In this document: positions 60,379 to 64,000 of the stretch, piece after piece
Position numbering within the stretch: the first letter of the stretch is position 1
Layout of the letters: every line of letters begins with the position of its first letter
Source of the DNA: Sipunculus nudus
Lineage: Eukaryota; Annelida; Sipuncula; Golfingiida; Sipunculidae
Direction: 5' to 3'
Length of the DNA stretch: 64,000 nucleotides
NCBI GenBank assembly: GCA_026874595.1
Contig: CM049312.1
Span: 63,768,929 to 63,832,928 of the forward strand
Program-made: the position numbers and the translations under genes
Notes under the pieces: model-generated
Told to the model about the DNA's origin: nothing
The model's input: only the letters and a program-made list of their open reading frames with translations
Database searches by the model: none

Positions 60379-61856
60379 ATGCCGGATCCACTTGAGTTAG
60401 ATGGTTTGGAGTCCCACGAGGATGCTGCGTTGAAACCTTTACCCTGGTGGCGACCGAAGTTGGCAGTTCTGTACATAGGGATGATCATGCTGGTAACATT
60501 TCCCGCTTAGCATTAAATTCTTGTGATCACTTATATCATAAATCCCACAGTAAAATGTATTATGTTGATAACATGATGTTTTATTAGGGGTTGAAGAGAG
60601 TAAACATGGTGCAAGTTAATTAAATTTGAATGAATATGCAAAGTCACACCTCTAATGAAAGAAGTTGAAGGTCCAATCGGTCAACATTCTACATAACATG
60701 AAGACCGCCAGAGTGATCTATAATGACTTATCTTCATATCTTAGACATTACAAAGTTAATTGAACAGGTGATCACTGGAAGACCCCCCGCCCTCCCCGCA
60801 CCATATTTATTTTTATTAAATTAACGATTTATGGTTATAGAATTAATAATGTTTTATAACTTGTAACGCAGGACGTGAGTACCGCATTTGATAACGTTCG
60901 CAGTGTCTCCTAACATATTATCAACCATGCTTGATGGTCTGGATCAACTCGTAACTGGATGGATTCATAGTTTTCTGACAATATCTTCAGGTTAATACGA
61001 GAAGCAGACTTTCATCAAAATAAGTACTTCTATATGGAGTACCCGAGGAATCCGTTTTAGGATCCCTCCTGTGTTTAATTAACATGATTTCCCTGAGATT
61101 CCCAGAAGACCTTGTTTTTTCATACAAATTTATGCCGACAATGTTGAAGTGCATATATTTCGTTTAACCTAAAATACTGCGTCCTATATGAGTACATCAG
61201 AATGGGTAAAACTCTGTGTTTTGAGATATTCAAGATTATTTGACCATTAATCAGCTGTAAACTAATGTTTACATATTAATCTATATTTATACAACCTCGA
61301 AAGAAAACGCCACCTTGGCAATATTTTCACATAAATATTTTCTCATCCAACCATAGGTCCCTTGAGCTTTAGCGATCACCGTTTGTCTTTCATTCCTCCG
61401 GACGTCCGTCCTTGCTTGAACAGAGCACTTATTGTAATTGCTTAATCCTATAAACTTCTACCTTAACATGCATATGAATACAAATATTTGCATTCACAAA
61501 ATATTAAAAAAATTACACAAACAAAATAGATCATCCGCATTAATATACATTATATCACGAAACAAAGGGTTTTTTTTTGCTTTTGAGTCCTTACACTCGA
61601 TAAGATTGACTGCATGTCACACACTGCATGAAGTAAACTATTAGGCTACACCTTACTTTTGATGCCTTCAGTCACATATATTTTTGCATCCTTCGGTTTA
61701 TCTCTCAGAAATCTCATGCAATATACCAATATCTGCATTCTTGAGGTACCATCAACTATAAATTTCACTTGTGGTGAAGTGGAGTTAAAATAAAGTTCCC
61801 TGATTTGTGTATTTAAATGATGACTCAATCTGAAACTAAATAAATCGCCCCCTGTT

Positions 61857-61935
<79 letters not shown>

Positions 61936-64000
61936 GTATATGTATATATATATTTATATTTTTCTCTCTTTATATACAATATATACATAAACAACTTTTA
62001 CAAAGAGTAGAACTTTATCACTCCTGGATTACCCGCAAATATATTTTAAATCATATCTTGAACGTTTCAAGTTGTAGAGATCTATATTAAGTCTTAGAGA
62101 GCAAAATCATAGAAGGAACTCCACAATGCACCAAAAATTTATAAAAAAATCAACTTGCGCTTTATATATGATACCTCTTCATGAACATTTATTATACAAA
62201 AAGTAGAATTAGCAGCACTTGAATTATCCGCAAAAAAATATAAAAAAAAAATCTGGACCGTACCAATTTTATATGGATCTATATCAAGTCTTACAGACAA
62301 TAATCAGAGAAGTAAATCCAAAACAGTAAAAAAAACTCTAGGTAATAGGGTATGAATGGCCAACATAAATCCTCCATCTAGAAATTATGCACCACGTGCC
62401 TCACTTTACGTAAAAAGGTTTCCGTGCTAATTTTTCCTTTCCGGTGACGCTTTGTCAGTTTCTGGACCCTGTCTCGATTTTCTGGTATTTTCTTCTTTGA
62501 AGTGGAGATCCTTCCCCCAAACTAATAATAATTGAAATAAATATCTGATTAAGCGATCATTTAAAATTAAGCAAGAGAGAGTGAAAAAAAATTCTGGCAT
62601 TATCGCCCGTTAAGATACTGGCCGTCGACATGGCAATCATGAGCGTTTAATGTGATTAATATTATATATTTAATATTGCGAATGTTTGTGAAGAAGAGTT
62701 TTTGCAGCTGTTTAAACAGCGTTGTAGGAAACCTCTGTGCCGCTAATTTACTAATTAGCTAATTAATCGGTGTTGGCTTCCGAGCATGTTTACTTCCTTT
62801 GACGTACTTCTACAGGTAACCTGGTTGCTTACATCAACAAATGTTGTTTGGTATTGATATCCTTTATTATTAAACAAAAATACTGTTATTTTTTATGATA
62901 AATGCCCAGGAACAAGAATTAGATGTGTAAAAATATCATTCAAGGTTGATTTTTTTGTCGTCTAAACCTTGGAATATTGTTAATATGTATATATACCGTA
63001 CATTGAAATGTAATCACGTGCGGCTCATGAAAAACCCTCTATCGTCAACCAACTGTTGAAATATAACAATGTTGAGGGAATAAGTAATATTCAAGTTTCA
63101 TTAGAGCCGTCGCGTCCATGCTCGGCAGCACCAATCTCGCTTTGTATAAACCGGCACGCCCAGCCCGACCACGCCAATCCCGACCACGCCCAGGAACCGC
63201 GCGCCCATCCTGACCGCACTCATTACGACCGTAATCAAATCCCGTTTCTGTACCAACACTTTTCAACAATCTCCCCTGGATCCTAAAATATACAAAAATA
63301 CAGCTTTCAGGAATAAAACTAAGAACATTAACTTAAACTTTGCCTTTTTTTGCTAGTACGGAAGGAAAACTTGTTTTCCGTGTAAAATATCTTCATTTAT
63401 ACTTTGACATTGTTTGAGGTGCTTCTAATTTTATTTGCATGTTAGTTATTTAAATGTTTAGGACGTGTGTTCCATGTAGTAGGCTTTAATGTATGCATAC
63501 ATGAATATTTATGTTTATATACTGTTTTATACATTTGTGTGTTAAATAATTTAATCTACATTTGAGACGTTTCTATAAAATGCGCAATATCAGTGATAAT
63601 ATAATGATAACAATTCAATTATCGTTTCAATACCGACAGCGGGTCTCATAATCCGGTTCACTTAAATTTTCATTTTTTTAAATAAAATATTTATGAAAGC
63701 ATAATGGGCGAAAGAATCTATTTTTCCTGGAGTGGAATTGGTTAAAAACAAACTTCCATAAATGTTTTAAATAAATTTGTATTAACAGGGTTACCAAGCA
63801 ACGATTCCCGGTCCGACACTTCTAGACATGACTGAATACCTTGAGACAGATGTCAAGACCATTTCCATGGTGATGTCTATAGGATTGGTCGGCAGTTTTG
63901 CTGGGACTATAACATCTGGTTTCATATCAACACGTATAAGACCAGAGTTGCATTTGGGCGTCAACATTGCTTTAACTGGAGTATTCGTCGCCGCAGTACC
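60379..64000 (+). CDS. MFS transporter, NaGLT1/MFSD4-like, copy 3 (5' part; runs off the window)
   Basis: Exon 1, 60379-60492, encodes MPDPLELDGLESHED... and PWWRPKLAVLYIGMIML, then donor GTAACA. Exon 2 starts at 63789 after TTAACAG and is open to the window end: GYQATIPGPTLLDMTEYLET, then SFAGTITSGFISTRIRPELH and LGVNIALTGVFVAAV. The intron is 3296 bp in phase 0, as in the other copies. The 38-residue exon 1 is the best example in the window of the acidic N-terminus followed by the basic-aromatic PWWRPK motif that leads into TM1. No lesion is visible in the 108 codons present. TM2-TM12 and the rest of exon 2 lie beyond 64000. Function is inferred from the family only. Confidence 0.8.
60493..63788 (+). 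other. Intron 1 of transporter copy 3
   Basis: AT-rich intron with a compound microsatellite, a short GC-rich stretch at about 63105-63235 (CCCGACCACGCC repeated) and a decayed dispersed repeat near 61361. No nested gene is recognised. Confidence 0.55.
61853..61940. repeat. (GTCT)n(CT)n(TA)n compound microsatellite
   Basis: About nine GTCT units, then CT and TA dinucleotides, in intron 1 of the gene starting at 60379. Confidence 0.95.

Overview
The window looks like nuclear DNA of a multicellular animal. It is AT-rich, genes are split by GT–AG introns, and satellites, microsatellites and decayed transposons are abundant. No bacterial operons, RNA operons or CRISPR arrays are visible. A lophotrochozoan, probably a bivalve mollusc, is my best guess. 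It rests on decayed dispersed repeats of a style I recall from bivalve genomes and on a local expansion of NaGLT1/MFSD4-like transporters. This is inference, not proof.

Layout. Positions 1-35 hold the last codons of a transporter paralog that lies mostly off the left edge. Positions about 750-20170 are almost all tandem repeats of four unrelated kinds: satellite A (about 750-7919, ~100/138 bp units, each with a conserved 19-bp hairpin); satellite B (about 9107-14577, 77-bp units containing a telomere-like box, interrupted at 14578-15870 by a TIR element); a diverged ~350-bp repeat with CACCTG/CAGGTG palindromes (about 16870-18480); and satellite D (about 18870-20170, built on an 83-bp register). 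From about 21.2 kb to the right edge is a cluster of paralogous major facilitator superfamily (MFS) transporters.

The transporter genes share one architecture: exon 1 (N-terminus and start of TM1, ends in phase 0), exon 2 (286 nt, TM1-TM4, ends in phase 1) and a long exon 3 (TM5-TM12). Two copies are complete and open: 22423-27369 (+, 482 aa) and 36631-38885 (+, 464 aa). A third apparently intact copy starts at 60379 (+) and runs off the right edge. Two full-length copies on the minus strand are broken: 41690-43522 (nonsense, a 16-nt exon-2 deletion, truncation) and 53445-57968 (two in-frame stops, otherwise intact). Partial pseudogenes lie at 21205-21540, 29101-29460 and 34696-35503. I built exon 1 of each copy from splice sites and protein similarity, because these exons are too short to stand out as ORFs.

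Intergenic and intronic DNA carries a decayed LINE (about 44345-46450, minus), two or three non-autonomous TIR elements, tRNA-derived SINE-like pieces, a 21-bp minisatellite and many (TA)n tracts. Perfect CRE palindromes (TGACGTCA) occur as a pair about 0.73 kb upstream of the first complete gene and as a cluster in the divergent interval between the minus-strand pseudogene at 57968 and the gene at 60379. Together this is a birth-and-death transporter cluster beside a block of satellite DNA.
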